From Myotis daubentonii (lineage: Eukaryota > Chordata > Mammalia > Chiroptera > Vespertilionidae), in NCBI RefSeq assembly GCF_963259705.1, contig NC_081841.1:28137244-28201243 (forward strand): a DNA stretch of 64,000 nucleotides, written 5' to 3'. A program made the position numbers and the translations under genes. Below are positions 12,205 to 24,385 of the stretch, one piece after another (position 1 is the first letter of the stretch; the number at the start of each line of letters is the position of its first letter). The notes beneath the pieces were generated by a model. The model was not told the origin of the DNA. It was given only the letters and a program-made list of their open reading frames with translations, and searched no databases.

Positions 12205-13035
12205 TTTAAACTCAACTACAAGAATGATCTTTCTAAAAACACATGTGTTTATGTCACACTCTACTTCACAAAGTTATTGGTTCTCCACAGCCTATAGAGC
12301 CTTGCTCCAACTCCACAGCATGGCATTGAGAGCCTTCATAACCCAGCCCTGCTCATTTCTGTTTGCCTCATTTAACACCATTCCTCCTCCCAATTCTCCA
12401 CAATCCCCTACTACCCAAAGTCTATATTCTAATTGAACACATATTCATACTTCAATCTACTGCTTCATGCCTTTCCTCGAGCTTCTCTCTCTGCTGGGAA
12501 GGCCCTTTATCTGCTATGTATTTGTGGAAATCCTATCCATCCTGCTGACAGGCAGCTTAGAGAAATAATTATGAACATTGACTACAGGGCCAGATTACCT
12601 AGGTTCAAATCCCCACTCTGCCACATATGAGTTGTTTGGCTTTGGGCAAATTAGTTTGCCTCTCTATGCCTCAATTTCCTAATCTGTAAAATGGGAATAG
12701 TAACGTACCTCTATAAAGTGAATGAAAGAGTGACTAGCAAACTCTTCTGTATGTGTATGTCTATATAGAAACATGCATCTCTCTACTTAATGGTTTTAGC
12801 TATTGATTTTAAATGCCAGCTCTTCTTTGAACACTAACTACCCTCCTCTCTAAATCCTCTTCCTGACTGTTCCACCTTGCCAACCAATAGCAGTTTGTTT
12901 ATGTCACTTTGGCATTTATCATGCCTTATATTCCATATACCTCTATGTTCTCCCCCAGACTTTTAGCCTTTCATGGGTTTTCATCTATAACATCTAGTCT
13001 TCATACTTAGAAGGTTAAATAAATGTCTTGTTAGA
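12205..13035 (+). mobile_element. L2 LINE 3' portion, interrupted by MIR
   Basis: The sequence carries typical L2 3' phrases, including TTCATGCCTTTCCTCGAG, TGCTGGGAAGGCCC, and later CTTCCTGACTGTTCCACC and ATGTCACTTTGGCATTTATC. The two halves are separated by a MIR at about 12562-12745. The open frames on this stretch are accidental. Confidence 0.7.
12562..12745 (+). mobile_element. MIR SINE
   Basis: The MIR core and tail can be read as GGTTCAAATCCCCACTCTGC, then GGGCAAATTAGTTTGCCTCT, CTCAATTTCC and TCTGTAAAATGGGAATA. It appears to have inserted into the surrounding L2. Confidence 0.88.
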
Positions 13036-13101
13036 TCCATACAATAAACAAAGAACAATACTTAAAGTATTATAGGTATTAGATGCTAAACTCATGTTTA
13101 C

Positions 13102-13250
13102 CTGGCTTTCATCCAAGTTTCTCCCAATGACATCCACAGCTGTCTTTCATCTGTATTGACAGTATAATTTAAGAAATCAATTGTATCTTTAGTCAATAGG
13201 GGGCTGAGTACTGAACTGGCTAGTTCAGGACCTCCTGTTGCCTGCACCAC
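13102..13250 (-). CDS. EPS8: EPS8 coding exon 12: middle region
   Basis: This 149-bp exon (residues about 368-417) reads VVQATGGPELASSVLSPLL, then TKDTIDFLNYTVNTDERQLW and MSLGETWMKA. The acceptor is TTTTTAG ending at 13251 and the donor GTAAAC begins at 13101. It is a predicted helical part of the middle region. It ends on AG, the first two bases of an arginine codon. Confidence 0.96.
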
Positions 13251-14039
13251 CTAAAAACACAATACATCATTTTTTAGCAAGACGATGACGATTATTTGTA
13301 TATTTTCAAAAGCCATGCCAAAACACGCACTGGTTTTATAGACTCAAATTAACTTTTGATGTTGTGCAATGCACTACTGAATGAAAAACAGCTTGCCAGA
13401 TGATCTGTCCAGATTGGTGGTGACTAATAATCTAAAATGAAAAGTTAATAATTTAACAGCTTTCATGGGCTCTGTCTATTGGCTGCATATCACTGTACTT
13501 TACTTGGAAAATACTAATATCTTTACAGAGAATTCTAAGTCAGATGGTTTAACCAACTCTCAATTTTGGTTTGTTAAAAAAAAAAATGATCTTCACTGGA
13601 AATCTATTATGCCAAACTTGAAAAATACGGTTATAGAAAGGAAGGCTATGCTCAAGCTAATAGGCTGTGGCTGTGTCTACAAAGATGTACGAAAATAAAA
13701 GGGCCTAAAGAGAAAAGTGAAAGAAAGAGAACTGCAACTCCGAATCTATGTATTTTTCCCTAGAATTTAATCCAAGGAAATTGTCCTGACTTGAAATGGA
13801 TAATTTAATGACTAGCACAAACAAATAAACAGGTGTAACTCCCTGATAAACAAAGTGATGATAAGAGAATTTATGAAAACTGTTCCATATTTACTTCTCA
13901 GGGCCTATTTCCTGGCTAAAGAATGGCAGTTATTATCTCCTAGAGCAGAAACCAGAGCCCTTTTATAGAAATCTCACCTTCCCAGAGATGTGGCACAAGA
14001 AGAAAGAAATGTGTTTTTGAATGGTGCCAGACTAACAGT

Positions 14040-14330
14040 CACCTTCTCCCCAGTCGTCCTGGTGTTCTGAGCCTGCTGTGCTGTGCAGACCTCTGTGTAT
14101 TTGACATGCTGTTTCCCAGCCTCCCAGAAGGCCCTCCTCCATCATCAGGTACCACCTCTTCTGGAAAGCCCTTCTGTAATCCACAGTGTAACTCTGATGT
14201 ACCTCTATGTCCCCCAAATCATTTGTGCATATCAGTAACAAATTGCATTATAGCTTATGGCTTATTTTTTAGTTTCTGCTCCCTTGAGGACTTGGACCAA
14301 GACTTATCTGATTTTGAATTGCAATAGACA
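14040..14330 (+). mobile_element. L2 LINE 3' fragment
   Basis: L2-like wording includes CCTCCCAGAAGGCCCTCC, TACCACCTCTTCTGGAAAGC and TTGAGGACTTGGACCAAGAC. It is old and diverged. Confidence 0.6.
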
Positions 14331-16630
14331 CAGTGTTACGGGAATGAATGAGAACAAACTAAAGAAAAAATGAAGGATAAGGGAGGTGGGCTCTTACTGA
14401 GAACAAAATCTACCTTGACAACCGGCACAGTCATTATTACTTGCAAGCCTTACAAGTACTTCCAGTAAATACATAAGGAAAAAGTAAAGAGTAAAGGAGT
14501 AGAGGAATATTAAAGAGTTTATTTTCACAGAGGGAAGAGGGAATAAAACTAAAGCAGGTAAATAAAAGGCTATGGGCCAAAGATCCCTCTCAAGAATGTG
14601 AGTAGACATGTGTGCATGCATGTGTGCTGTGGATATGCTTGCGTTCAGATGCTGAGGGTACAGGTTTAAACTCATAAGGTTTAAAGCCACTAAACTTTGG
14701 CCAAAAGTCAGGCCCTAATAAATATTCCTTCCCATCTCCACATAAAATGTCTGGGCTCTACAGGCAGAACATTAAATGGAGTAACAGAAATATTATGTTT
14801 GGGAAGACCATTAACAAGGAGTCACTGTTGAGGAAAAAAATATAAAATATATCAATGTTTTCAGATACCTAGCTTAATTAGAAAGACTACATTTTGTATG
14901 TTATGGAAACTAGTCACTTTATTTTATATTCCAACTTTGTGTAATGACTCAATAGCTACTTATAATCTGTGAAAGTGTGAAATAAATGAGAGGAGGTGGC
15001 AAAACTGCATCATGAACAATACTTCCAAATACTCAAACTGAGATAGTATCAAATGTGTTAAAGAATAAAGAATACAAATTTTGTTAGTGAGCTAGAATCA
15101 GTTTCTTTGCATATGAATGGCCCTCTAATTTTAAAAATGCTTATACAGCAAGAATTATTCAACTATAAATAGACAAGTGGAAACCTGATGCTCTATATAT
15201 AGCAGCAACATATGGAAGCATTCATAAATTACTGACGTAGCCTTGGACTTTCATCTTCTAATCTCTTATTGCCCAATTCTGACTTCATGCTGATAATGTC
15301 ACTTACTTTCCTGTCTGTAAAGCAATATCCATTTCATATTCTACTTCAGGTCTTGTCTAGTTACCCTTGGTGAAAGGAGAATGAGATTTATTCCTTTTTA
15401 TTACTTAGATTCTCTTTTTCCCCCATTTCTTCCCTAATAGTCAAGTAAAAGCTATGAGAAATGCTGAATTTGCTCCATTTTTTATAAAGATTAAAGAAGT
15501 TAATGACCGTAGTCTTCATATGCTCTAAATAAAAAATAGTGAAATGTATCTGCTTCATATAATTACTATTCTTACTCTTCAAAAAAATCACAGGAGCGGT
15601 ACACAAAGCAACACTAATGGTTCTTATTGCTACTGTCATTCTACAAAGTAATCATTTGCTCTTGGACAGGGTGAATCACTCACAGACACTCCAAACATTC
15701 CTGCCTTAGCCCCCAAAATAGGAAACTCTGTCCTCCTGAAAGTTTTTAAAAGAGGTTCTGCCTTCTTCCCACTTCTCTCTCATTTGTCTTCCCCACAAAA
15801 AGGGGAATGGTCTATACCAAATTTGTGGAATTATAGAAAAGGGTGATTTGTAGCCCAGTTTCCTTAGGATCTGTCTACGCATGAGGCCAATTGCTCCATC
15901 TGCTTGCTATTGCCATGCTTTTCTGAAACGTCAGCACTTTCCTCTGTGCACCCTTAAATATTATTCCAGCTCATTCTGCCAGCTCTCCTGCAGAACAAAG
16001 GGGTTGTACATAAAGACAGCTTAGAAAACCCGCTGCTATATTATTTGTAAATATGAGAAATATAAAATGGGAAGGGAAGTGCATTACTGTGGCCACTTCA
16101 TTAAATGTATAAGGAAAGAGCACACCTGTGCATTAAAAATCTAGACAATGAAGATGTGTGTCTTGGATCCTGGCCTGTGACACAAGTGGTATAACCTTTT
16201 GTTGGCCAACATTCCAGCTGCTTCATAAAGGGAATTATTTCCAATACACCATTTTGTTAGCTTAAAAATTATACCTCATTCAAAATATACATGTGGAGAA
16301 GGAAGTTTTCTGGGGGGGAAATTGTGTTATGTGCACATCACCATACCACAAACACAGTGTGCAGGCCAAAGACTGCCAGCTGTCCTCTAGTGTCCCTTCT
16401 CCTCCTCTTCCTCCTAGAAGAAGCTTCTGCATTTCAGATGGACACAGAGACACTCAATGGAAACTCTATTGCTTTAGTGTTAGGTGTTGGCCCCATGAGG
16501 AAGTTCAGGCCAACTGGATAATAGCAGAAATTATCTGTCTAAGCTCAAAGTTCCTCTTTAAAGACAACACTCTTTGCCTTTGTATGGCTATTAAAAGGAT
16601 ATGGAGGTAAATGAGCTTCCACTCTAGATA

Positions 16631-16804
16631 TCTATAATAAAAGCATAATTTGCTAATTAGACCAGACGTCCTTCCAGACGATCTTCCGGATGAAGCCAGG
16701 GCCGCAAAGGAAGCCCGGGTCCCGGGTGCCAGAGGGAAGCCGGTGCCGGCAGCCAGGGGAAGGAAAGCCTACTCTTGCACGAATTTCATGCATTGGGCCT
16801 CTAG
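16631..16804 (+). mobile_element. Short nonautonomous Helitron (HeliBat type)
   Basis: This 174-bp element starts TCTATAATAAAAGCATAA and ends ATGCATTGGGCCTCTAG. It lies between A (16630) and T (16805), the standard Helitron target. The interior is GC-rich and matches parts of the elements at 48916 and 55624. It has no coding capacity. Confidence 0.93.
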
Positions 16805-16859
16805 TCTAACATAAATGCTCAATTCTTCCTCTTGGAAACATTTTCTTCCTTTGGCTTCT

Positions 16860-17720
16860 AGAATTCCACAATATTCTTGTGTTTCTCTTTCTACTTCTTC
16901 TCAATCTTCTTTGCTAGTCTTTCCCATTTTTTGACCCTGAAACTGCCTTGGCTTCATCAGTCCTTGTCCGTCTTCTTTACTTATAATCACTCCCTTGGTG
17001 GCATCATTCAATTTCCTGGCTTCAAATGCCTTCTCTATGTAGATGGCCCTCAAATTTATATCTCTAGGCCTGATTTCTCCACTGAACTCCAAATTCAAAT
17101 ATTCAACTACCAGTTCAAGTTTTTCCATCTAGATATAACTCAATTTTCACATGACTAAAACCAAATTCCTTATCTTCTTCCAAAACCCCATTTCACCCAG
17201 TCTTCACCAACTCAGTTAATAATCAGTCCATCTTTCCAGTGAGGCTAAAAGTTACTGGGTCTTGCACAGCACATCTAATCTACCAGCAGATCTTGTTGCT
17301 TCTATGGTTTATAACCAAAATCTGACTTCTCATCACCTTTGATGTTACCTGGTCCAAACACCATAATCTCTTGTCTGCTTTATTTTAACAGCCACCTCAG
17401 TCCCTTCTTCCCCCAAATTTCTAATCATTCAGAAAGAGCAATCCTTTCCTTTTCTGCTGAAAACTCTCCAAAAATGTTAAAGGTTTTACAACCACCTAAA
17501 AGGTCCAACGACACATGTCTGCCTGTTAATTTGCTGGCCTCCTCCCTTACTCTGTTACAATTACAAAACCAATATATTCCAAGACCATGATTTGCATATT
17601 ATCACCTAAGAGCATTTATATTAGCTATTCTCTGCCTGCAATTTTCTTTCTGCAGAAATCCATGTGACTCATTCCTCAATTTGTTGGCTCAAATGACACC
17701 TTTTCAGTGAGTTGTACCCT
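16860..17720 (+). mobile_element. Old LINE sequence (probably L2/CR1 clade)
   Basis: A long pyrimidine-rich stretch carries phrases such as TTTCTCCACTGAACTCCA, AAACCAAATTCCTTATCTTC and CACCATAATCTCTTGTC. These resemble the end of an old mammalian LINE and its 3' UTR. The family call is from memory and only moderately sure. Confidence 0.45.
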
Positions 17721-17749
17721 TAACCAACCCTATTCAAAAATTGTAGCAT

Positions 17750-17790
17750 GCACGCACATGCACACACACACACACACACATGCACACGTG
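17750..17790. repeat. (CA)n microsatellite, imperfect
   Basis: Alternating CA with a few TG and CG breaks, 17750-17790. Confidence 0.85.
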
Positions 17791-17879
17791 CACCTGAAAC
17801 ACTCCCCGTTCACCTTCCCTGCTGTATTTTTTCACATAGCACTTACTTTTAGTGAACTGTATTAGTTATGAATTTATTT

Positions 17880-18030
17880 AGGTTATGGTTTATTCCTCCA
17901 TATTAAAATATAAGTTGAGAGGATAAGAATGTATCTGTTTTGTGCCTTATGAGCTACTAATAATGCCAAGCACATATAGCAGGCTATCAATTAGTATTTG
18001 TTAAATAAATAAATAAATAAACAACAAAAA
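17880..18030 (+). mobile_element. L2 3' end
   Basis: The stretch TAATGCCAAGCACATATAGC, then TTAGTATTTGTTAAATAAAT, is the L2 3' terminus followed by an (AAAT)n tail. Confidence 0.65.
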
Positions 18031-18476
18031 AACCACCCAAATGACTGACTCAGAGACAGCTGAGGTGATGGAGGAAGACCTCAATGAAAAGAATTTGAGT
18101 CTCTGAGTAACATCATGGAGAAAAGCCGTCCATACAGCCCCAGACTCGACATGCCTAGCCTATTGTGTGACAATGAGAAAAATGTCTATATTTCTCAAGT
18201 CATTGATATTACACTAGTATCTACTGAAACACTAGCATCCGATAAACCTTTATTTCTTTTCATTCCCCTAGATCTGTCAGAGACGACAGTTTCCACAGCT
18301 CTAAAGTAAGTGAAATATATGATTTCTAAGGTTCCTTTAAACTCTTAAATTTCACATTCTCAATGTTTACACAGATGATGAGGTAATAAAGAAAAACTGT
18401 CTATATAATCTAACAGACACTTGGGGTTCAAAAACATACTAAGAATGATTATGTTCTTAAATTTATAAAATCTTAC

Positions 18477-18551
18477 CATATTTAATGGAGTAAATAAAAA
18501 GTGAACCAAATCTGCAGCGCTGGGGTTCTGAATATGGGACCTCAATTTGGC
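18477..18551 (-). CDS. EPS8: EPS8 coding exon 11: middle region
   Basis: This 75-bp, phase 0-0 exon (residues about 343-367) encodes AKLRSHIQNPSAADLVHFLF followed by TPLNM. The acceptor is TTACAG ending at 18552 and the donor GTAAGA begins at 18476. Because it is symmetrical, skipping it would keep the frame; nothing here shows that this happens. Confidence 0.96.
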
Positions 18552-18905
18552 CTGTAACATTAAGAGAACAGACAAACATATTACTATGATGTAACTGACC
18601 AAAAGACAGACATCTGAAAATGACCCAGACGAAGAGTTCTTTATTACTAGATTCATTTTTAGTATATTAATTAGCATGGGTGAGTCAGATTAGGAAAATT
18701 TACTTTTAAAAAAGGAGTCATTTTTTTATCAAGTCTCTGAGATGATCATATTTTATAATCTGTTGTTCTAATTAAAGGCAAATAAAAACCCATATAAAAA
18801 TCTACAAGAATAATTTTATCTCTTAATTTAATTAGGAACATCCTGGCTAGACTTTGATCTCTTTTATTTATTTCTTTTAACTATACATAAATAAATTTCA
18901 CTTAC
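18552..18905 (-). other. EPS8: EPS8 intron 10/11
   Basis: This 354-bp intron is the shortest between coding exons in the window. No repeat was recognised in it. Confidence 0.85.
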
Positions 18906-18994
18906 TAGAAGGTTAAATCCATGTTTAAACTTTTGAAAACAGTCAATAAATTCATCGGGAGGTGGAGGTTTTGCCCGCAGAGTTAAAACACCCT
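18906..18994 (-). CDS. EPS8: EPS8 coding exon 10: middle region
   Basis: This 89-bp exon (residues about 313-342) encodes (E)[16 protein letters not shown], then [13 protein letters not shown]. The acceptor is TTTAG ending at 18995 and the donor GTAAGT begins at 18905. A four-proline turn precedes a helix. Confidence 0.96.
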
Positions 18995-20838
18995 CTAAAG
19001 AAATAAGTAGGAGGAAGAGTAGATGAGAGCACATTGTCAAAAAAATAAATAAATAACCACCAAAACATAAAATGAAAAAAAAATTTAAAAGTCCACATTT
19101 ATGTCTGTAAAGTTTGATGATTATACCAGGTATCATGCTATCTAGTTATCTACCACATCTCATAGTCTGACTATAACAAATTAAGATGACCCAACATTTG
19201 AAATGGATTCCTCTACCTTTAGGCACCACCAAATCCTCATTTGATTCCACAAATTTTTACTATAGCCTTTCTAAATGGGAGTCATTATGCTTGTCATTGT
19301 GAAGACTATAAAAATGTATAACTTATAAGCCCTGCTCTTAAGGGCCTTAAAATGTAATAGAAGACATGACTGAGATAAATAACAAAGATGTACCAAGTGA
19401 GAAAGACACTGCAGCTGGTTGGGAGGCAGAGAAATGTAAACCTAAGAGATGTTTCATGGGGAAAGCAGCTTTGAAGATGGGATTTGAAAGTTTCGTTCCA
19501 GACAGCATGAGAAAAAACATGGAAAAAAGGAAATTGAATGTACATGAAATAACAAACAATAAAGCAAAGAAACATGAGAATGGAAAAGTAGATCAGGTTA
19601 GATTGTGCATAACCTTTGACTACCAGGGTGAGGGAGGGGTGGACTTAAGCAACAGAACATGGAATTAACATGCTTTTTAGCAGAGAATGAAGTGACTACC
19701 CTAGTGCTTTAAGACAACTATCCTCATAGAGTAAGACTAGAGATTTGAAAACTGCTTAGAAAGCTGGGTAAAAACTGATGCCAGCTTGAAGCACATTCTG
19801 TTTATGAAAGTGAAAAGGGAAAAAACTGGATAAAAGAAACACTGAAAAAATTAAGTTGATGTTGGTTATCAACTATAGAATGGAGTCAAAGAAGAATCTG
19901 TGGTATTGAATCTCAGTGATCAAGAGAATAGTATACCCTTCAAAGGATACAGGAGCACTAAGTGATTTGTGACATCAGGAAATAATAATACTGAATTTCA
20001 GAATATACAGGGTGGGGCAAAAGTAGGTTTATAGTTGTCAGTATGGGAAACAGATTATTCTTGTATTATTATTTATTAATCACTGTCTTATTTTCCATAC
20101 AAATAACTGTAAACCTACTTTTGTCCCATCCTGTTTAGAGGTGAGGTACATTCAGATATACACATCTGGAAGACAAGTCTACAGTTCATATGCTTATGAT
20201 GCAGACATAAGCTAGAGAAAGATCTGGAAGTCACAGGAAATGAAAGGGATATTTATTTGCTATTCTTTTATATATTTCAGTCTATAGCATTTTGTTCCAT
20301 AATTATAATTTTATATATTTTGGCACCATATTAAATAGCTGAACTACAGCATACTAAAAAACTATTTGTATGTTATTTGTATGTGACCTGAATATACTAT
20401 CTGGAGTTTTGTGATAAGAAAAAGTTCAAACCCATTGACATTTGTATCTGTTTTAATGAGAAAAGTCAATCCTTTTATTTATCAAAATAATGAGGTTCTA
20501 TATTTACAATAAAATAAATCCAAATATGGAAGAACAGAGCTATGAGTTTGCTTAACAAGTATTAATTTTATAATCACTACAAACACACAGCCACTACCTG
20601 AATTTCAGTCTGTGATTTAAGTAAAGTATCCTAGAGTCTTTACTGTTCCAACTTGGAACCAGGTTGGACTCTTCCCTGGCTCGTCTTCGTCTCTGCCTAA
20701 AGCCTGGTGCTCTCCCAGAACTAGAAAAGGGGCCTGGGTTCACTGTCAGTATATGTTGCTGAGCTCTTCACAAGGGCAGAAACAGCCCACCACTGGAATT
20801 CTGATTGGACTTCAGAAGATAAAGAATATCCAGCTTAC
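18995..20838 (-). other. EPS8: EPS8 intron 9/10
   Basis: This 1.8-kb intron carries one mariner-type MITE. The 100-residue open frame at 19366-19668 has no recognisable homology and is probably chance. Confidence 0.75.
20008..20133. mobile_element. Mariner-type MITE, about 126 bp
   Basis: The ends are inverted: CAGGGTGGGGCAAAAGTAGG on the left and CCTACTTTTGTCCCATCCTG on the right. TA lies before it and TT after it (a worn TA target). No transposase is present. Two more copies are at 38610 and 48204. Confidence 0.85.
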
Positions 20839-20965
20839 CTCCTGGTCCTTTCCTTTTACCTTTCTTAGTTTTCTTCCTTTTAGAAAGCTCAGAAAATGCT
20901 TCAGCTGCTTTTTGGAGTTTTGTGATAAAAAATTCAATGTCATCCAAAATATGGTTTAAGATTTG
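20839..20965 (-). CDS. EPS8: EPS8 coding exon 9: helical region with a lysine-rich tail
   Basis: This 127-bp exon (residues about 271-313) encodes [20 protein letters not shown], then AEAFSELS and the basic run [12 protein letters not shown] at about residues 299-310. The acceptor is TTTCAG ending at 20966 and the donor GTAAGC begins at 20838. The basic run could be a nuclear or phosphoinositide signal; that is only inference. Confidence 0.96.
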
Positions 20966-21201
20966 CTGAAATTAGAAATTATAGAATTAAATATAAAACA
21001 AACCTATTTTTGCCTTGGCTATACATAGTCAATAAAGAAAAATCGGGAAGTTATAAAAAAGAAACACTTCCTACATGCAAATTTCAAGTTTGTCACTAAT
21101 TCTAAGGATTGAACTAATATGCCTGTGGCCAAAGTGTGACATTTATATTTTTCTTTAGCTTAATTCTGCTCTATTTTTAATACCATCAAGAAAGCATTCA
21201 C

Positions 21202-21424
21202 GCCAAAACCGGTTTGGCTCAGTGGATAGAGCGTCGGCCTGCGGACTGAAAGGTCCCAGGTTCGATTCCGGTCGGGGGCATGTACCTGGGTTGCGGGCAT
21301 ATCCCCAGTAGGAGATGTGCAGGAGGCAGCTGATCGATGTTTCTCTCTCATCGATGTTTCTAACTCTCTATCTCTCTCCCTTCCTCTCTGTAAAAAATCA
21401 ATAAAACATATTAAAAAAAAAAAA
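21202..21424 (+). mobile_element. Ves SINE (young copy)
   Basis: This is a near-consensus head and body: ACCGGTTTGGCTCAGTGG, then GGTTCGATTCCGGTCGG, and an A15 tail. The flanks AAAGCATTCAC at 21191-21201 and 21425-21435 are an exact target duplication. Confidence 0.96.
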
Positions 21425-21813
21425 AAAGCATTCACAATATCTATTCAGAACATTAATTATTTTTCAATTACTCTAATTTTCTCATAGTGTTCTCCCACAT
21501 AAAGTTAGGGGAAAATAATTCTAAGAAATATTGTTACACACGCACTGAGCATTTTTGTTTTTCTAATAAGTGTCTCAATAAAGCACCAACAATATTATTT
21601 CATGGAATTAAAGGTAAATAAAATGTTGTGATAAACTAATAAAGACATAGATAATCTACAATTATAGGCATTAAAAAGAGTTTCTACATGGTGAAATAAA
21701 ATTCATGATGAACTATGCTTTTGGGGCTCATCAGATCAATTTTGATTATTTCATATAGTATAAATGTTAGCTGACTTTCTCTAGTTTGTGTGAAACTTGA
21801 CATTCTTCTAATT

Positions 21814-22124
21814 CAGCTGTTCTCAACCTGTGGGTCGCGACCACTTTGGGGGTCGAATGACCCTTTCACAGGGGTCGCCTAAGACCATCGAAAAACACAT
21901 ATATAATTACATATTGTGTTTGTGATTAATCACTATGCTTTAATTATGTTCAATTTTTAACAATGAAAATACATCCTGCATATCAGATATTTACATTATG
22001 ATTCATAACAGTAGCAAAATTACAGTTATGAAGTAGCAACAAAAATAATTTTATGGTTGGGGGTCACCACAACATGAGGAACTGTATTAAAGGGTCGCGG
22101 CATTAGGAAGGTTGAGAACCACTG
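21814..22124 (+). mobile_element. SPIN-type hAT transposon, full-length nonautonomous copy
   Basis: This 311-bp element has the ends CAGCTGTTCTCAACCTGTGG and GGAAGGTTGAGAACCACTG. It also has the subterminal GGGTCGCGACC and AAAGGGTCGCGGC blocks typical of SPIN (Space Invaders) elements. It is flanked by the exact 8-bp duplication TTCTAATT at 21806-21813 and 22125-22132. SPIN is known from many tetrapods in a patchy pattern attributed to horizontal transfer. Confidence 0.93.
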
Positions 22125-22756
22125 TTCTAATTCAAGACTAGAAACTGGTATTAAATGAACTTTTTAGTGCAATAAGTAATAGTGCGATATAAAAATTAAA
22201 TTCCAAACATCAAATTCCTCTGTTTGTTTCCAAACTGAACATGAGTGCAGTATAAAAAGTAATTATATTGGCATCGTATTTTATGATTATACCACAGGGC
22301 ATTGTCATTCTGCAAGTAAATTATTATGGAAAAATAAAAATAGCCTTATCTTTATAAGAAATTAAAATTGACATATCTACTCTTAAAATGTCATTTAACT
22401 TTTTATCTTTCAGGCATTATACAATATTTTCAATAAAGGAGAGTAAGACATATTAAAAATACTTCAATTATGAATTACAAACTATGAAAAAACAAACACA
22501 CCTCAAATCTGATCATTCCATTTAAATTCCCTTGTAAGCTAGTTAATATGGTAATTCTTCTGTCACTAGTTAATGATTTTCATAAAGTCTTCTAGTTAAA
22601 TATTGCCAAAAGGAAAAAAAAAGTTAATAAAGAAATAAATCAAAGGGCCTAACTACCAGTAGAAAGAGAAAATATAGTTTCCACAAAACATCCTTATTGA
22701 ATCAACTTCCTCTTTTAAAATAAAGGCAGTGGTCTAAAGATGAATGCTGTCCTTAC

Positions 22757-22830
22757 CACATCTCGGTCAATTCGGGCCGCCGTCATCTCGGGTGTTTCTT
22801 CATGCCCATGATACTGCCTGAGCTTCTCAA
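22757..22830 (-). CDS. EPS8: EPS8 coding exon 8
   Basis: This 74-bp exon (residues about 246-270) encodes (F)EKLRQYHGHEETPEM followed by TAARIDRDV. The acceptor is CTGTAG ending at 22831 and the donor GTAAGG begins at 22756. The first two bases complete a phenylalanine codon from exon 7. It is an acidic linker followed by the start of a helix. Confidence 0.95.
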
Positions 22831-23699
22831 CTACAGAAAAGGGAATCATAACTCTTTCAGCCTGTTGCTTAAGTAATACCAATATAGGCAATTAAACATT
22901 GGCTAGAAAATTGGCTAGATACAAAATCAAAACTCCTCTCGTCATCTATGACAGGCATCCTTGCCACCACTAACAGAAGCACTAGGGCAGAGCTGAAGTA
23001 CCTGCTTTCTACCTTTATGTTGACTTACCTTGTAATTTCCCCACTAGTTTCCCTCTTCCCTGTGTCAGCTGCCTATGAATCCAACCCTAACTCAGCATCC
23101 TATAATTCCCACCCAAGAAATATAAACCCAGTTATACACCTACATCGTAAGTAGTGGGCAATTAATTCTAATGCAACAGAGCTTGTAATTTTCATATATT
23201 CCAACACTGTGATTTCAATAAGCTTTGGGGGTTCTGAGAGTAAAGTGTTTCTTAAAATTATTATTTTCACTAAACTTAAAACCCACAATGTTGGGCTCAT
23301 TAATTTTAAGCTATGTGCTTTAAAAGTATAAATACCTATAGAAAATTTCAAATTAAAGAGTAAATTTCTTAAGAGCATTCAAGATGTTCAGTTAGCTCAT
23401 CTGGCTAAAGTATGATGTTAATCATAAGATCATTATCATGAACTCATTCCTGATATGAGTAGGTTAAAACTACCACTGGCACAGATACTTGCACAAATAT
23501 TTCACAGTATTCGAAATGGAAAAAAAAAAGTATGGATGAAACAGGAAAAATATATCATCACCAATGGAAATACAACTCTTGATATATCATTGTGACTCAT
23601 GATGTTTGATATAGAGAACTACAAAAAATATTGAAAATTTGATATTGCTATGTCTCTTTTAGGCCTAACTTTTACTATAAATGGAATACTCATCAAAAA

Positions 23700-23770
23700 A
23701 AGAAGGAAGGAAGGAAGGAAGGAAGGAAGGAAGGAAGGAAGGAAGGAAGGAAGGAAGGAAGGAAGGAAGG
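23700..23770. repeat. (GGAA)n microsatellite
   Basis: About seventeen units of GGAA in a row. Such runs can bind ETS-family factors; no sign of use is visible here. Confidence 0.95.
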
Positions 23771-24179
23771 GAAATCACTTAGTCTTATGAAACATAATTA
23801 GTGGCTATTAAGTAGTTTAAGATAGTGAGAACTTATATATATAAAATCTTGCCAGTGAACTGCTATTTACCTGTGGGTAGCTACTATCTTCCTATGGTTT
23901 ATACTACAGAAAGCAGCACATTGTACTTGAAATAAAGCTATGAGGAACTCCAGATAGGTGAGATGGGAGGCTGAGGTAAAGGGGAGATGTGGTATTTCTC
24001 AGACTTTTTAAGGGTCTGTGCAACCCCACTGCCACTATCTCTAGTCTACAAAGATTACTTCTGGCAGTCGGGGGTAGAGCTACCTCAAGGATTCAAAGGA
24101 ATTTTTCAAACCGAGTCAACCAGAGCCTTCAGCGGGAACAGAAAGATACTCCTTTTGGGGGTCTTTCCAACTAAAAACT

Positions 24180-24385
24180 GGCTGGCATTGCTCAGTGGTT
24201 AACATCGACCTATGAACCAGGAGGTCAAGGTTCAATTCCTGGTCAGGGCACATGACTGGGTTACGGCTCAATCCCCAATAGGGGGCGTACAGGAGGCAGC
24301 CAATCAATGATTCTCTCTCATCATTGATGCTTCTATCTCTCCCTCTCCTTTCCTCTCTGAAATCAATAAAAATATTTAAAAAACA
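24180..24385 (+). mobile_element. Ves SINE (older subfamily)
   Basis: The head reads GGCATTGCTCAGTGGTTAAC with a ...GGTTCAATTCCTGG B box. A short repeat, AAAAACTGG, flanks both sides. This subfamily differs from the TTTGGCTCAGTGGATAGAG type. Confidence 0.9.

Larger units (their letters stand above)
10142..13101 (-). other. EPS8: EPS8 intron 12/13
   Basis: This 3-kb intron contains a short Helitron with two 3'-like ends, a Ves SINE, the tail of an L1, and an L2 copy carrying a MIR. The rest is AT-rich and unassigned. Confidence 0.75.
13251..18476 (-). other. EPS8: EPS8 intron 11/12
   Basis: This 5.2-kb intron holds an L2 piece, a short Helitron, a long stretch of old LINE sequence, a CA repeat and another L2 piece. 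No exon was recognised. The open frames at 16291-16610 and 18115-18309 show no homology I can name. Confidence 0.75.
20966..22756 (-). other. EPS8: EPS8 intron 8/9
   Basis: This 1.8-kb intron carries one Ves SINE and one full-length SPIN element. The rest is AT-rich with nothing recognised. Confidence 0.8.

Noticed and set aside
12200..12630. Three overlapping frames of 61-78 codons
   Set aside because: They lie in the noncoding 3' part of an L2 with a MIR, in three different frames.
16291..16610. Two overlapping frames of 76 and 105 codons
   Set aside because: No similarity to EPS8 or any family I know, no splice-site support, located between old repeats.
19366..19668. A 100-codon plus-strand frame
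   Set aside because: Lysine-rich, low complexity, antisense to the intron, no recognised domain; likely chance.
21205..21280. tRNA-like A and B boxes at many places
   Set aside because: They are the heads of Ves SINEs with tails and target duplications, not tRNA genes; no full cloverleaf with an acceptor stem was found.
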